Part shown: positions 19,438 to 28,139 of the stretch, piece after piece | How the letters are laid out: the number at the start of each line of letters is the position of its first letter | Numbering within the stretch: the stretch's first letter is position 1 | Source: JAGNDO01 sp963704975 | GTDB taxonomy: Bacteria > Chloroflexota > Anaerolineae > Caldilineales > Caldilineaceae | Length of the DNA: 64,000 nt | Direction of reading: 5' to 3' | Assembly (NCBI GenBank): GCA_963704975.1 | Contig: CAVPIK010000029.1 | Span: 62,001-126,000 of the forward strand | Translations under genes and position numbers: made by a program | Notes under the pieces: generated by a model | Databases searched by the model: none | The model's input: the letters and a program-made list of their open reading frames with translations, nothing else | Told to the model about the DNA's origin: nothing

Positions 19438-19752
19438 TCACTTACTCGGCGCTCCCTTGCTCGGCGCACCCTTGGACGGGGCCGCGCCTTCCGGGGTCCA
19501 GCCTTCGGGCATTTGGGCACCCACGCCGAAGAAGAACTCTTCCATCTGCTCCATCTGGAACTCGTGGGCCTTGGGGTCCGCCATGTTCAAGCCATAGTGG
19601 TTGATCAGGATCACCGACTGGGCCATCCACATAGCCCACGCCTCTTTCGAGACGTTCTCGAAGACCCGCTGGCCCAACTCGCTCTTGAAGGGCAGCTTGT
19701 CCAGCCCCGGCAGTTCCCGACCCAATTTCGCACACTGCACCATCCGTGCCAT
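19438..19752 (-). CDS. yggX: YggX-family Fe(II)-trafficking/oxidative damage protection protein
   Basis: A small cytosolic protein linked to protection of Fe-S clusters and iron trafficking in enterobacteria. The fold signature is present: LGQRVFENVSKEAWAMWMAQ near residues 26-45, then ILINHYGLNMADPKA, and the C-terminal GWTPEGAA. The usual family length is about 90. This copy adds a tail made of three tandem GAPSK units, probably disordered. It stands alone and convergent to the ATP-grasp gene. It is intact. Confidence 0.9.
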   Translation of the reverse strand: MARMVQCAKLGRELPGLDKLPFKSELGQRVFENVSKEAWAMWMAQSVILINHYGLNMADPKAHEFQMEQMEEFFFGVGAQMPEGWTPEGAAPSKGAPSKGAPSK

Positions 19753-19777
19753 GATCTGGTCCTTTCAGAAAAAAATT

Positions 19778-19867
19778 AACCGCAGAGAACGCGGAGTTCG
19801 CAGAGATTCGCAGAGAAAAATAGAGAACCTCAGCGTCTTCTCTGCGTTCTCAGCGCTCTCTGCGGTT
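19778..19867. repeat. Hairpin built from tandem GCAGAGA-type words
   Basis: AACCGCAGAGA at the left end pairs with TCTCTGCGGTT at the right. Inside, each arm repeats CGCAGAGA/TCTCTGCG units. It belongs to a structural class also seen at 30,838-30,919 and 47,522-47,625. Confidence 0.7.
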
Positions 19868-19919
19868 TGCTTGCTGTTCTATCTCGATTATAGCCCCCCT
19901 GCCCACAGAAACCAAACCC

Positions 19920-20834
19920 ATGTCCTCTCCACCCCTGCGCATCCTCTATCTTGGCATGACCGGCGCCTTTTCCATGCTGCCCCTGGCCGCCCTCCTGCGC
20001 AGCCGCCACACCGTCGCCGCGGTCCTCGTGACCGGGGATCGCCGTAAATCACCTGCCCTGACCCCCTTGCCCCCACCCACCCCCACCGGGGATCTGCCAT
20101 TGCTTTCCTCCTTCATCAATCGCTCCATCATCGATCTGGCCTGGGAAAGCGGGATTGACCTCTATCGCGTTCACGACCCGTCAGCCCGTAGCGTGGCGGA
20201 TCTGGTCCACGACCTGGGGGCGGATGTGGGCTGCATTGCCTGCTTCGACCAACTGATCCGTGACCCCCTGCGCCGCGCCCCCCGACTGGGTTTTCTCAAC
20301 GTCCATCCCTCCCTGCTCCCCGCCTACCGCGGACCGTCTCCCCTCTTCTGGACCTTCCGAGACGGCGTGCAGCGAGACCGGCGTCACCATCCACCGTGTG
20401 GACGCCGGCATGGACACCGGCCCCATCCTGGCCCAAGCCCCCCTCACCCTGGCCGACGGCCTCACCGGCCCCGAAGCCGACCGCCTGGCCGCGGCCCTGG
20501 GCGGCGAACTGCTGGTCCGCGCCCTGGATGGCCTGGCCGATGGCACGATCACCCCCCGTCCCCAGCCTGAGGGCGGCTGGGCCAACCCCCATGCCCCAGC
20601 TCACCGACTTCCGCCTGGACCCAACCTGGTCCGCCCGCCGGGCCTTCAACTTCATGCGCGGGGCCGCGGAGTGGGGCAGACCCTTTGTCCTGGATCTGCC
20701 CACGCGCCAACTTGTCTCTTGCCCGTGCCCTGTCCTACAATGAATCAGCCCAGCTCGGCCACGCCGCACAGATCGACGGCCATCACGCCCTGATCCAATT
20801 TTCCCCCGGCGTGCTGGAAGCCAACCTGACATAA
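19920..20834 (+). CDS. Formyltransferase-domain protein (methionyl-tRNA formyltransferase-like), frameshifted
   Basis: The N-terminal formyltransferase Rossmann domain is clear: LRILYLGMTGAFSMLPLAAL, the catalytic-region GADVGCIACFDQLI, and LNVHPSLLPAYRGPSPLFWT, which holds the His-Pro-Ser motif. Next come ETGVTIHRVDAGMDTGPILA and a short C-terminal domain ending GVLEANLT. Frame changes lie near 20,365, 20,590 and 20,705. At about 300 residues it matches Fmt, but the divergent N-terminal spacing and lack of def or other fmt neighbours leave open a formyltransferase of another substrate (amino sugar or purine type). Confidence 0.75.
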
Positions 20835-20835
20835 A

Positions 20836-20865
20836 CTCGCCATTCGCCATTCGGAGATTCGCCCC
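20836..20865. repeat. Short TCGCCATTCG word repeat
   Basis: The 32-nt gap between the formyltransferase and the epimerase consists almost entirely of CGCCATTCGCCATTCG-type words ending in TTCGCCCC. It is another of the low-complexity boundary phrases seen across the window. Confidence 0.4.
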
Positions 20866-21892
20866 ATGCGCTACTTCATCACCGGAGCCACCGGTTTCAT
20901 CGGCGGGGAAGTCACCCGTCAACTGCGAGAAGCGGGCCACGACGTGATCGCCCTGGTGCGCTCGCCCCAAAAAGGCGGGCAAGCTCAAAGAACTGGGCGT
21001 GGAGATCGCCCCCGGCGACATCACGGACAAAGCATCCCTGCGCGCCCCCATGACCGGCGTGGACGGCATCTTCCACTGGCCGCCTGGTACGAAGTGGGCG
21101 TGCGGGACCGCAGCATGGCCGAGCGCATCAACGTCCAAGGCACCCGCAACGTGCTGGACCTGATGCAGGAATTGGCCATCCCCAAGGGCGTCTACACCAG
21201 CACCATCGCCGTCTTCGGCGACACGGGCGGGCGGCTGGTGGACGAGTCCTTCCGCCACAACGGCCCCTGGCTCAGCGAATATGACCGCACCAAATGGCTG
21301 GCCCACTACGGCGTGGCCGACCCCCTGATCCAGAACGGCCTGCCCCTGGTCATCGTCCAGCCCGGCGTGGTCTACGGCCCGGACGACACCAGCAGCATGG
21401 GCGACGCCGTGCGGGACTATCTGCGCAAGAAGCTGCCCGTGGTCCCCAAAAAAGCCGCCTTCTGCTGGGCCACGGTGGAGGACACGGCCCGGGGCCACCT
21501 GTCTGGCTATGGACAAGGGCACGCCCGGCCAAAGCTACATCCTCGCCGGCCCGGTCCACACCTTCGAGGAGGTGCTGGACTACGCGGCCAGCGTCACCGG
21601 CATCCCCGCGCCGGCGGTGCGCCCCGGTCCCGGCCTCATGCGCCTCATGGCCGCGTCCATGCAGCCGGTCAGCAAGATCCTGCCCCTGCCCACCAGCTAT
21701 CACCCCGAAAGTCTGCGGGTCATGGCCGGGACCACCTACACCGCCAGCAACGCCAAAGCCCGCCGAGAGCTGGGCTGGGTCCCCCGTCCCCTGTCGGACG
21801 GTCTGCCCCCGGTCCTGGCGTATGAGATGGAGAAGTTGGGGATCAAGTCGGAGCGGATGACGTTTTGTGTGCGCAAGGATGTGGTGAAGTAG
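20866..21892 (+). CDS. NAD-dependent epimerase/dehydratase (extended SDR), frameshifted
   Basis: Rossmann-fold nucleotide-sugar or ketone-modifying enzyme. The NAD motif GATGFIG lies at residues 7-13. Catalytic YxxxK is present as YDRTK, preceded by the Ser region KGVYTSTIAVFG. IVQPGVVYGPDD is the usual SDR strand. The C-terminus, with TYTASNAKARRELGW, resembles dihydroflavonol-reductase-like SDRs. Frames change near 20,975, 21,080 and 21,510. About 342 residues when joined, normal length. Substrate unknown. Confidence 0.85.
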
Positions 21893-21999
21893 GGGCGAGG
21901 GGCGAATTGCGGGGGGCGAATTCCCGTTGACCCAGGAACTCTTTGGTGTTAAGATGCCATAAGAATTACGTGGAAGTACATGTCCAAAGGAGGTCAGAA

Positions 22000-22311
22000 A
22001 TGGCAGGATTGAACTACGAACGCTGGTGGTCGCTGCATCTGCGCGTGGCAAAAGGTGAACCTCTGTCCGAGCAGGAACGGATCGAGTACGACTTGGGCCA
22101 ACGTCTCTTGGACGAGCAACCGGAGTTTTCGGGCGGCGACACCCTGGATCACCTTCGCACCCTCCGTACGGCCATTGACCGTGCCTCTTCCCTTCACGCC
22201 GAATTGACGACCCGGAGCGCTGAATTAGACAAAAAGATCGATGGCTTGGAAGTGACTTTCCAACGGTTGACTGGCTACAGCTTGAGTCCTGAATCCCATG
22301 TCCCGGCCTGA
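22000..22311 (+). CDS. Small coiled-coil protein preceding an HNH nuclease, unknown function
   Basis: A 103-residue acidic/basic helical protein with a very strong ribosome site (AAAGGAGG, 6 nt before ATG 22000). Residues 46-85 look coiled-coil (LDHLRTLRTAIDRASSLHAE, LDKKIDGLEVTFQRL). No known domain recognised. Its stop overlaps the start of the HNH gene by 14 nt, so the two are almost certainly co-translated and may form a complex. No frameshift. Confidence 0.75.
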   Translation: MAGLNYERWWSLHLRVAKGEPLSEQERIEYDLGQRLLDEQPEFSGGDTLDHLRTLRTAIDRASSLHAELTTRSAELDKKIDGLEVTFQRLTGYSLSPESHVPA

Positions 22312-22795
22312 GTTGGACCTGATTCGGCAGCGCTATGGCTATGCATGTGGCTATTGCGGTGTGACCGAGATCTCGGCGGGCGGTTTGTTGACCGTCGATC
22401 ATCACCGTCCGCTTTCGACCGGTGGGGATGACGAACTCGATAACCTTGTCTATGCCTGCGTTCGATGCAATCAATACAAGCACAGCTACTGGCCGACGGC
22501 TGCAGACGAAGCGCATGGTCTTCGAGTTTTGCACCCCCTACAGGATTTATTGACCCAGCACTATCGACTCAACCGTCAGACCGGTCAATTGGACCCATTG
22601 ACCGAAACTGGCTATTTCCACATCACCCTTCTCCACCTCAACCGCCCTCAATTGGTAAAACATCGGCTGGCCCAAGAAATTCGAGACGTATTAGCGGGCA
22701 AGCTGGACCTCCTCGAAAAACAAATTCACGAACTCCAAGGGACGATCTCTGCTCAAGAGCGGTACATTTCCGCGCTTGAAGAGCAGATCGACTGA
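22298..22795 (+). CDS. HNH endonuclease
   Basis: A 165-residue HNH nuclease. The zinc ribbon is formed by CGYC (residues 17-20) and CVRCN (about 53-57). The catalytic segment is TVDHHRPLSTGG with the paired His, and the Asn lies in DELDNLVYAC. The C-terminal third is helical and coiled-coil-like (VLAGKLDLLEKQIHELQ). This HNH-plus-coiled-coil form occurs as orphan nucleases in many environmental bacteria; defence or mobile-element roles are possible, with no direct evidence here. It overlaps the preceding small coiled-coil gene. Confidence 0.9.
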   Translation: MSRPELDLIRQRYGYACGYCGVTEISAGGLLTVDHHRPLSTGGDDELDNLVYACVRCNQYKHSYWPTAADEAHGLRVLHPLQDLLTQHYRLNRQTGQLDPLTETGYFHITLLHLNRPQLVKHRLAQEIRDVLAGKLDLLEKQIHELQGTISAQERYISALEEQID

Positions 22796-22829
22796 GAATC
22801 CCTATCCACCCACCCCAAAGGAAACCATC

Positions 22830-23930
22830 ATGAAAACCCAAGCCGCCGTCCTCCACGCCCCTGGACAGCCCTTCCAAATCGAAGAACTCGACCTCGCCCC
22901 GCCCAAAGCCGGCGAGGTGCGGGTGAAGGTCGCCGCGGCCGGGGTCTGCCACAGCGACTGGCATTTGGTGACCGGGGCCACGAAACACGCCCTGCCCGTG
23001 GTCCCCGGCCACGAGGGCGCGGGGATTGTGGACGCCATCGGCCCCGGCGTGACCCGGCTGCGGGTGGGGGATCATGTGGCCCTCAACTGGGCACCCGCCT
23101 GCGGCCACTGCTTCTATTGCCTCCACGACAAGCCCAACCTGTGCGAAACCTACACGGACCCCACCTGGGCCGGCACCCTCATGGACGGCACCACCCGCTT
23201 CAGCCGGGACGGCGCGCCCGTCTACCAGTTCAGCGCCCTGGGCTGCTTTGCCGAATACTGCGTCGTGCCCGTGGAATGCTGCGTGGTCCTGCCCAAGGCC
23301 GTGCCCCTGACCGTGGCCGCGCTGATCGGCTGTGCGGTGACCACGGGGGTGGGGGCCGTGCTCAACACCGCCCAGGTCAAGCCGGGGAGCAGTGTGGCCG
23401 TCTTTGGGGCCGGGGGCGTGGGGTTGAGCATCATCCTGGGGGCCAAGCTGGCCGGGGCCGGGCGCATCATCGCCGTGGACCAGAGCGAGGCCAAGGGGGA
23501 CATGGCCCTGGACTTCGGGGCCACGGACTTCGTCATGGCCGGGGGCGAGACGATCTCGGCCATCCGCGGGCTGACCGGGGGCCGGGGCGCGGACTACGTC
23601 TTCGAGGCCATCGGCATCCCCGGTGTGCAGGAGCAGTGCTTGGACGCCGCCCGACCCGGCGGCGTGGTGGTCCTGGTGGGCATCTCGCCCATGGGCACGG
23701 GCACCAACCTGCCCGGCGCCATCCTCACCCGGCAGGAGAAGACCGTCATGGGCAGCTACTACGGCAGCGCCAACGTGGCCCGGGACTTCCCCCTCTTCGC
23801 CGACCTCTACCAGCAAGGCAAGCTGGACCTGGACCGGCTGATCTCCAAGACCTATCCGCTGGACCAGATCAACGAAGCCTACGCCGCCATGCTCACCGGC
23901 GAGGCGGCGCGGGGGGTGATTGTGTTTTGA
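22830..23930 (+). CDS. Zinc-dependent alcohol dehydrogenase (class III-like MDR)
   Basis: An intact 366-residue medium-chain dehydrogenase that oxidises an alcohol or hydroxymethyl-thiol adduct with NAD. Catalytic zinc ligands are in GVCHSDW and GHEGAG. The structural zinc lobe CGHCFYCLHDKPNLC has its four Cys. The cofactor fold is GAGGVG with the following acidic VDQSEAK. The GSYYGSANVARDFPLF segment resembles S-(hydroxymethyl)glutathione/mycothiol-type ADHs. ATG 22830 (MKTQAAV) has AAAGGAAACC upstream and is preferred. A near-copy of 40 nt of its 3' end recurs at 24,647. Confidence 0.93.
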   Translation: MKTQAAVLHAPGQPFQIEELDLAPPKAGEVRVKVAAAGVCHSDWHLVTGATKHALPVVPGHEGAGIVDAIGPGVTRLRVGDHVALNWAPACGHCFYCLHDKPNLCETYTDPTWAGTLMDGTTRFSRDGAPVYQFSALGCFAEYCVVPVECCVVLPKAVPLTVAALIGCAVTTGVGAVLNTAQVKPGSSVAVFGAGGVGLSIILGAKLAGAGRIIAVDQSEAKGDMALDFGATDFVMAGGETISAIRGLTGGRGADYVFEAIGIPGVQEQCLDAARPGGVVVLVGISPMGTGTNLPGAILTRQEKTVMGSYYGSANVARDFPLFADLYQQGKLDLDRLISKTYPLDQINEAYAAMLTGEAARGVIVF

Positions 23931-23955
23931 GTGGGATTGGGGCGTGGGGATTGGG

Positions 23956-24237
23956 TCAGACCAACACGATTTGCAGCCTGCGACCTAACGCGGCTGCCGC
24001 TTTCTCCATTGTGGTGAGAGTTGCTGACTCAATTTGACCATCTAACAGCCGATCAACCGCGGCCCGGCTTGTGCGCATTCGTCGCGCCATTTCCGTCTTG
24101 GATAATTGCTGTTCTTCCATCAAATTGGCGATTTGAAAAGCCAACACGCGCTTGGCGGCGACGGCTTCCGCCTCGGCGAGCCGTCCTTCTTCTTCCAAGA
24201 AATCGTCCAAACTGCTACCCAAGTGTTTTTCGTTCAT
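23956..24237 (-). CDS. higA: HigA/XRE-type antitoxin
   Basis: A 93-residue DNA-binding antitoxin. The C-terminal two thirds is an XRE helix-turn-helix (QLSKTEMARRMRTSRAAVDR) followed by SATLTTMEKAAAALGRRLQI. The N-terminus (LGSSLDDFLEEEGRLAEAEA) is an acidic helix that probably covers the toxin. ATG 24237 overlaps the toxin stop by 4 nt, giving toxin-first order as in higBA. Probably autorepresses its operon. Confidence 0.88.
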   Translation of the reverse strand: MNEKHLGSSLDDFLEEEGRLAEAEAVAAKRVLAFQIANLMEEQQLSKTEMARRMRTSRAAVDRLLDGQIESATLTTMEKAAAALGRRLQIVLV

Positions 24238-24584
24238 TGTTCCTCCCCAAGAGACTGTAATCGCTGTCTGGCCAACCGTAGATCCTGCAACGGCGTCTTC
24301 TGCGATTTTTTGATAAAGCCATGAAGCAAGACCATCGTGTCGCCTTCGACGGTGAAGATGACCCGTGCAATGCGGCCCTGAAGCCTGCATCGCACTTCCC
24401 ACAAGCCAGGTTCCAGCTTGCGGATCAATGGCATACCCAGCGGCCAACCGTACTGGGCAGTTTTCAGGTCGTCGCCGATGATCTTTCTGTCCGCCGCTGG
24501 TTGCGCTTTGAGCCATTCGCGTACAGGCTCATTGCCCGCCAGGGTCCGGTAAAAGATCACCCGCATTCGGGGATCATTGCTCAT
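24234..24584 (-). CDS. higB: HigB/RelE-superfamily toxin (phage Gp49-like)
   Basis: A 116-residue mRNA-interferase-type toxin. Family motifs are FYRTLAGNEPVREWLKAQ, a central GWPLGMPLIRKLEPGLWEVR and RIARVIFTVEGDTMVLLHGF, followed by the KKSQKTP ending common to Gp49-like toxins. It heads the two-gene unit, with TGA overlapping the antitoxin ATG. The short AT-rich stretch 24,585-24,620 upstream presumably carries the promoter. Confidence 0.92.
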   Translation of the reverse strand: MSNDPRMRVIFYRTLAGNEPVREWLKAQPAADRKIIGDDLKTAQYGWPLGMPLIRKLEPGLWEVRCRLQGRIARVIFTVEGDTMVLLHGFIKKSQKTPLQDLRLARQRLQSLGEEQ

Positions 24585-24646
24585 GTTGGGAGTGTATCAC
24601 AATTGGTACGTATTGGCAAGAGGAAATCTGGACTTATCCTGGGTGA

Positions 24647-24686
24647 AACGAAGCCTACGCCGCCATGCTCACGGGTGAGGCGGCGC
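24647..24686 (+). pseudogene. 40-nt duplicate of the alcohol dehydrogenase 3' end
   Basis: Positions 24,647-24,686 match 23,871-23,910 (coding NEAYAAMLTGEAA of the zinc ADH) at 38 of 40 bases. The copy is in the same orientation and lies just upstream of the toxin promoter, so the toxin-antitoxin pair is bracketed by the true ADH end and this fragment. Confidence 0.85.
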
Positions 24687-24737
24687 TATGACGAGCCTCT
24701 AATTGTCCGAACTATTCGGATGTTTACTCATCAACAT

Positions 24738-25823
24738 CTATTGCTTGCGCAGAATCCGGACAATACGGTTGTAGACGATATTCGATATCGCCGTCGCCTT
24801 TCCGCCGATGATATTCGCTGTTCCCCAGGTCTCTCCGCCGGTTGTGCTCACAAACTGAACAACGACTGTGTCAATGTCTTCGTGATAGCGGGCGATACTG
24901 TGGTATCCAGGTACCCAGCCGTCATGTTCATATTCGTAAATTGAGGAGTAGATCGCCTGCTCGTCGTCATTCAGCAACGAGCCATCATTCAATGCTCTCA
25001 GGAATATTCCGACATCCTGTGCCGTTGCGATCATCGACCCACCCGGAGCTATATGGTCAAGTTCTCTAAGGTCATCGTCATACTCATACCAATACCCACT
25101 GACAACATCTTCGAAGGCCACCTCGCTTAACAAACTGTAGGTGTTCGTAAGTCCTAGCGGAGACAGAATTTCACTTTCAATATATCGGTGGTGACTGTAT
25201 CCCAGTTCCTTGTCCAAAATACGGCCAATCAACAGATAATTGGTATTGGAATATCTGTACCGTGCATCTGGCTCAAAATCTGCTGGCTCATCTAAGGCCA
25301 GTGCCAGTTCACTGTCGATATCTGTCTGTGAAGTGAACCAATCATAGTCAGGATGGTCAGTGAAATTTGGAATGCCGCTGCGATGCTGCACCATCATTCT
25401 CAGGGTGATCTGATCGGCATTTTCAATTCTTCCCACAAGTTCGGGCAAATAATCGGCGAGGGTTTCATCCAGGGACAACGTCCCGTTATTGACCAGCTTG
25501 GCGACGGCAGTGGCGATATATAGTTTGCTGATACTGGCAATTTTGAACAATGCATGCGGATCGGCTGGCTCTTGGGTGAGTTTGTTTTTCCAGCCAGCGG
25601 CATAAAAAGCTGGTGGCTGACCGGCTTGATCGACATAGACGATGATGCCATCCAGTCCCAGATCAACGGCATCGTCGACCTGCTCTTGCACCGTATCTGG
25701 CAAGGGTGCTATCCACGGCGGCACCAGGTCCAAGGGGGCGATGACAATGGCGATGATGATGCCCACAATGGGCATGATGATGCGAAGAACTCGCACTATG
25801 CGTGTCTTATTGAGATTTTCCAT
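24738..25823 (-). CDS. Membrane-anchored serine hydrolase, class C beta-lactamase family
   Basis: An intact 361-residue protein. An N-terminal helix (IIMPIVGIIIAIVIAPL) anchors it, so the catalytic domain is outside. SxxK is SISK near residue 98; the YxN motif is YSNTNY. The third, KTG-like motif is not obvious, as in many esterase-type members. Its base composition is lower in G+C than neighbouring housekeeping genes, suggesting transfer. It is probably a peptidase or esterase rather than an antibiotic-resistance enzyme. Confidence 0.85.
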   Translation of the reverse strand: MENLNKTRIVRVLRIIMPIVGIIIAIVIAPLDLVPPWIAPLPDTVQEQVDDAVDLGLDGIIVYVDQAGQPPAFYAAGWKNKLTQEPADPHALFKIASISKLYIATAVAKLVNNGTLSLDETLADYLPELVGRIENADQITLRMMVQHRSGIPNFTDHPDYDWFTSQTDIDSELALALDEPADFEPDARYRYSNTNYLLIGRILDKELGYSHHRYIESEILSPLGLTNTYSLLSEVAFEDVVSGYWYEYDDDLRELDHIAPGGSMIATAQDVGIFLRALNDGSLLNDDEQAIYSSIYEYEHDGWVPGYHSIARYHEDIDTVVVQFVSTTGGETWGTANIIGGKATAISNIVYNRIVRILRKQ

Positions 25824-25890
25824 GACCTTTTATATCCTCCCTATCAACTGATTCTGTGAATCAGTACCTTCTTGAGAACTCCCGAGCTTC

Positions 25891-27126
25891 TCACTCCGTC
25901 ACATCAATCAACGAACGCACCGGATCCATCACCCCTGCCAGACTCTGATTCGGGATCGGCACTATCGTGGTTGTAAACCATCACCACAACGGTGTCAAAT
26001 TCAGGCGAATAATTGAGCACCGATCGAAAACCGGCAATATAGCCTGCATGCCCCATAGTTTCTCCCTGGAGCGTGATGCCCAGACCGTAGGAACTGCCGG
26101 GGGCGGGTGTCGTCATCGCCACCAGGGACGCTGGGTCATCAAACAGCGCCCCACCGAACAACCCCCGGGCGAAGGTGATCAGGTCCGATGCGGTGGAAAC
26201 CAGACCGCCCGCCGACCACCCGACGGATTCATGCAGTTCCGTGACATCGGCCATGGCGTCCCCAATGCCCGAATAGCCGTGTACCACGTCAACCAGGGGA
26301 TCTTCGTAGCAATCCAGAAAGGTTGAGGTCATGCCCAGGGGTTCATAGATGTGCGTGCGATACGCCTCGGCCAGGGGCAACTCCGCCGCGGCTTCGATGA
26401 TCATGCCGAGCAGGGTGTAGTTGGTGTTGCTGTAGCGCCATTGGGTCCCCGGCTCAAACTGGGCGTCCTTGCCATAGACGTAGCGGGCGAGGGTGTCGTG
26501 GGGATCCCGTTGGACGCAGGCCAGTGTCACGGCTCCGGTATCCTCATCAATTTCCATCTCAGTGAAGAGATCCGCCCAGTAAGACTCGTGTTCGACCACG
26601 TTAGCCAGACCGGATGTGTGGGTCAGCAGGTGGCGCAGGGTGATCTGGTCGCCATTGGGCAGTTGATCGGCCACCTCCGGCAGCCACTGGGCCAGGGGAT
26701 CGTCCAGGGTCAGCACGCCGTCCTCGGCAAGTTGGACGACCACCGCTGCGGTGAACATCTTGGTGATACTCCCAATCCGGAACGCACCGTCCGGCGGCAT
26801 GGGGGTGTCGTCCGCCAGGTTCGCGGATCCACTTGCCCCCTCGAATCGATATTCCGGCGCATCGATCCACACGACCATGCCGGGCGGGAGTTCGCCTGCG
26901 GTCAGATCGTCCATCTTCGCTTGTACTTCTGTCAACGACATCCGCCGGAAACGCCTGCGGGGCATCCTGGGCGGTAGTTTCGTCTGCGGTCAGATCGTCC
27001 GTCGTCGCTTGTACTGTCCGCAACGACATCCGTCGGAAACGCCTGCGGGGCATCCTGGGCGGGAGTGCTACAGCCGGTCAGCAGCAGCATCATCAAGGTC
27101 AGGCTCAAGAGTAGTTTTTTCATCAT
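25891..27126 (-). CDS. Serine hydrolase lipoprotein (beta-lactamase family), copy A, frameshifted
   Basis: Lipobox signal LLLSLTLMMLLLTGC at the N-terminus (ATG 27126 after GAAAGGAAAATCAC), then two tandem 29-residue units around AQDAPQAFP, then the catalytic domain with GSITKMF (SxxK) and YSNTNY (YxN); HAGYIAGF may supply the third motif. Frame breaks near 27,010 and 26,940 lie in the repeats, and one near 25,955 truncates the end; in the restored frame the C-terminus is AGVMDPVRSLIDVTE, stop 25891. It is a close paralogue of the intact gene at 32,078-33,310, including the region upstream of the start. Confidence 0.85.
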
Positions 27127-27245
27127 GTGATTTTCCTTTCGTCCGAAGAGTTCGGATGCTTATTATCGATATTTGTTTCCCTGCACAATCTCCGACAAAT
27201 TCCTAGCCGCCTAACGAGACTAAGGTTATACCAATAAATCCAAGG

Positions 27246-27677
27246 TCAGGTTGCCGTTTCCGATTCGACAAGCGGAAGCAAGCGCGAATCTTCCAATGCA
27301 GCCATGCGATGCCCCATACCAATCAGGTACGCCTCATTGGATGAAAAGGCCATAAAATCTGAAACTGAGTTTTGGCGCACCAACATAGCCAAGTCCCATT
27401 GTTCTTCCTGGGGACCAATCAAGTACTTGCCGCCTTTACCTAAAAACACCAGATCACCACCGGTTTCCTTGAGGAAAGGCAAGGTGTAATCGATATATTT
27501 TTGATAGGCCGCGGCACCCGTTATTGGCTCGTCGGGCATCAATTCAGGATGTGCCGAATAGTCAGCCTCCTCGCGAAAGCGCAAGAGGTTGAGCATCGTA
27601 ACCGGGCCAGAGATATTCCGCGAGAAAAAAGCCGCTCCGGCCGCTTGCGAGACTTCTAAAAAATATTGTTCTGTCAT
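27246..27677 (-). CDS. DUF1330-like small protein
   Basis: A 143-residue protein beginning at ATG 27677 (MTEQYFLEVS) with AAAGGA upstream. TMLNLLRFREEADY followed by AAYQKYIDYTLPFLKETGGD and LVFLGKGGKYLIGPQ is the ferredoxin-like dimeric alpha-beta barrel pattern of DUF1330 proteins. Function unknown; such proteins resemble monooxygenase/YCII-type barrels. It lies about 145 nt downstream of a tiny membrane-protein gene and may share its promoter. Confidence 0.75.
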   Translation of the reverse strand: MTEQYFLEVSQAAGAAFFSRNISGPVTMLNLLRFREEADYSAHPELMPDEPITGAAAYQKYIDYTLPFLKETGGDLVFLGKGGKYLIGPQEEQWDLAMLVRQNSVSDFMAFSSNEAYLIGMGHRMAALEDSRLLPLVESETAT

Positions 27678-27781
27678 TGGAGTTCCTTTCTTGTTGGATG
27701 AGTTATCTATCGGAAGAGCAAGAAAAAGCAGATTTTGTGTATTGATCAGCGTGATACTGCGCCTCCTTATCAATAATTCGG

Positions 27782-27817
27782 AGCGCTTCTCGCAGGGTGA
27801 GTACTGCGAGGAGCGCT
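27782..27817. repeat. Hairpin downstream of the 38-residue gene
   Basis: AGCGCTTCTCGCAG (27782-27795) pairs with CTGCGAGGAGCGCT (27804-27817) with one mismatch. It begins 5 nt past the small gene stop on the minus strand. No U-run follows. Confidence 0.55.
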
Positions 27818-27821
27818 TCAA

Positions 27822-27938
27822 TCAATCAGTTTTGCTTTTGCCGAGTGCCGCTACGAAAAGGCCCAGTCCCCAAAATAGTACGCCGAGACCCGACATGAAA
27901 ATCCCCAGACCTGCTGCACTGCCCCAAGACAAATCCAT
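27822..27938 (-). CDS. 38-residue single-helix membrane peptide
   Basis: ATG 27938 is preceded by AAAGGAGATATGTG, a strong ribosome site. The product is almost one hydrophobic, Gly-rich helix: MDLSWGSAAGLGIFM followed by SGLGVLFWGLGLFVAAL and a short charged tail GKSKTD. It is the first gene downstream of the repeat-controlled promoter at 28,019-28,048. No family recognised. Confidence 0.6.
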   Translation of the reverse strand: MDLSWGSAAGLGIFMSGLGVLFWGLGLFVAALGKSKTD

Positions 27939-28018
27939 CACATATCTCCTTTAGACTATGAAACTGATGAGTATCCGGTGTCTGAATCGACACATTCTTG
28001 CCTTCGTGCTACGGCCCA

Positions 28019-28093
28019 AGTATACCGGCAGGGATGGTGAGGCGTCATCACATCACCTGGTGATTGATGTGGTGATTGACGTGGTGACTGAGC
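28019..28093 (-). promoter_or_regulatory. Promoter with three tandem 12-bp repeats (copy A)
   Basis: On the minus strand ATGACG (28048-28043), 18-nt spacer, TATACT (28024-28019). Starting 9 nt upstream of the -35 are three direct repeats of TGGTGATTGATG-type sequence (28058-28069, 28070-28081, 28082-28093; written on the plus strand). This geometry suits a transcription activator. The same arrangement occurs at 35,752-35,838. Confidence 0.7.
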
Positions 28094-28139
28094 CGGCGGC
28101 ATGATAAGAGGGCAAGACAAAGCCCCGGCAGGTGAATCC

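Noticed and set aside
28058..28093. 12-bp repeats read as a CRISPR-like or plasmid-type iteron array
   Set aside because: Units are contiguous without spacers, only three or four, and are fixed relative to a promoter; no cas or rep genes are nearby.
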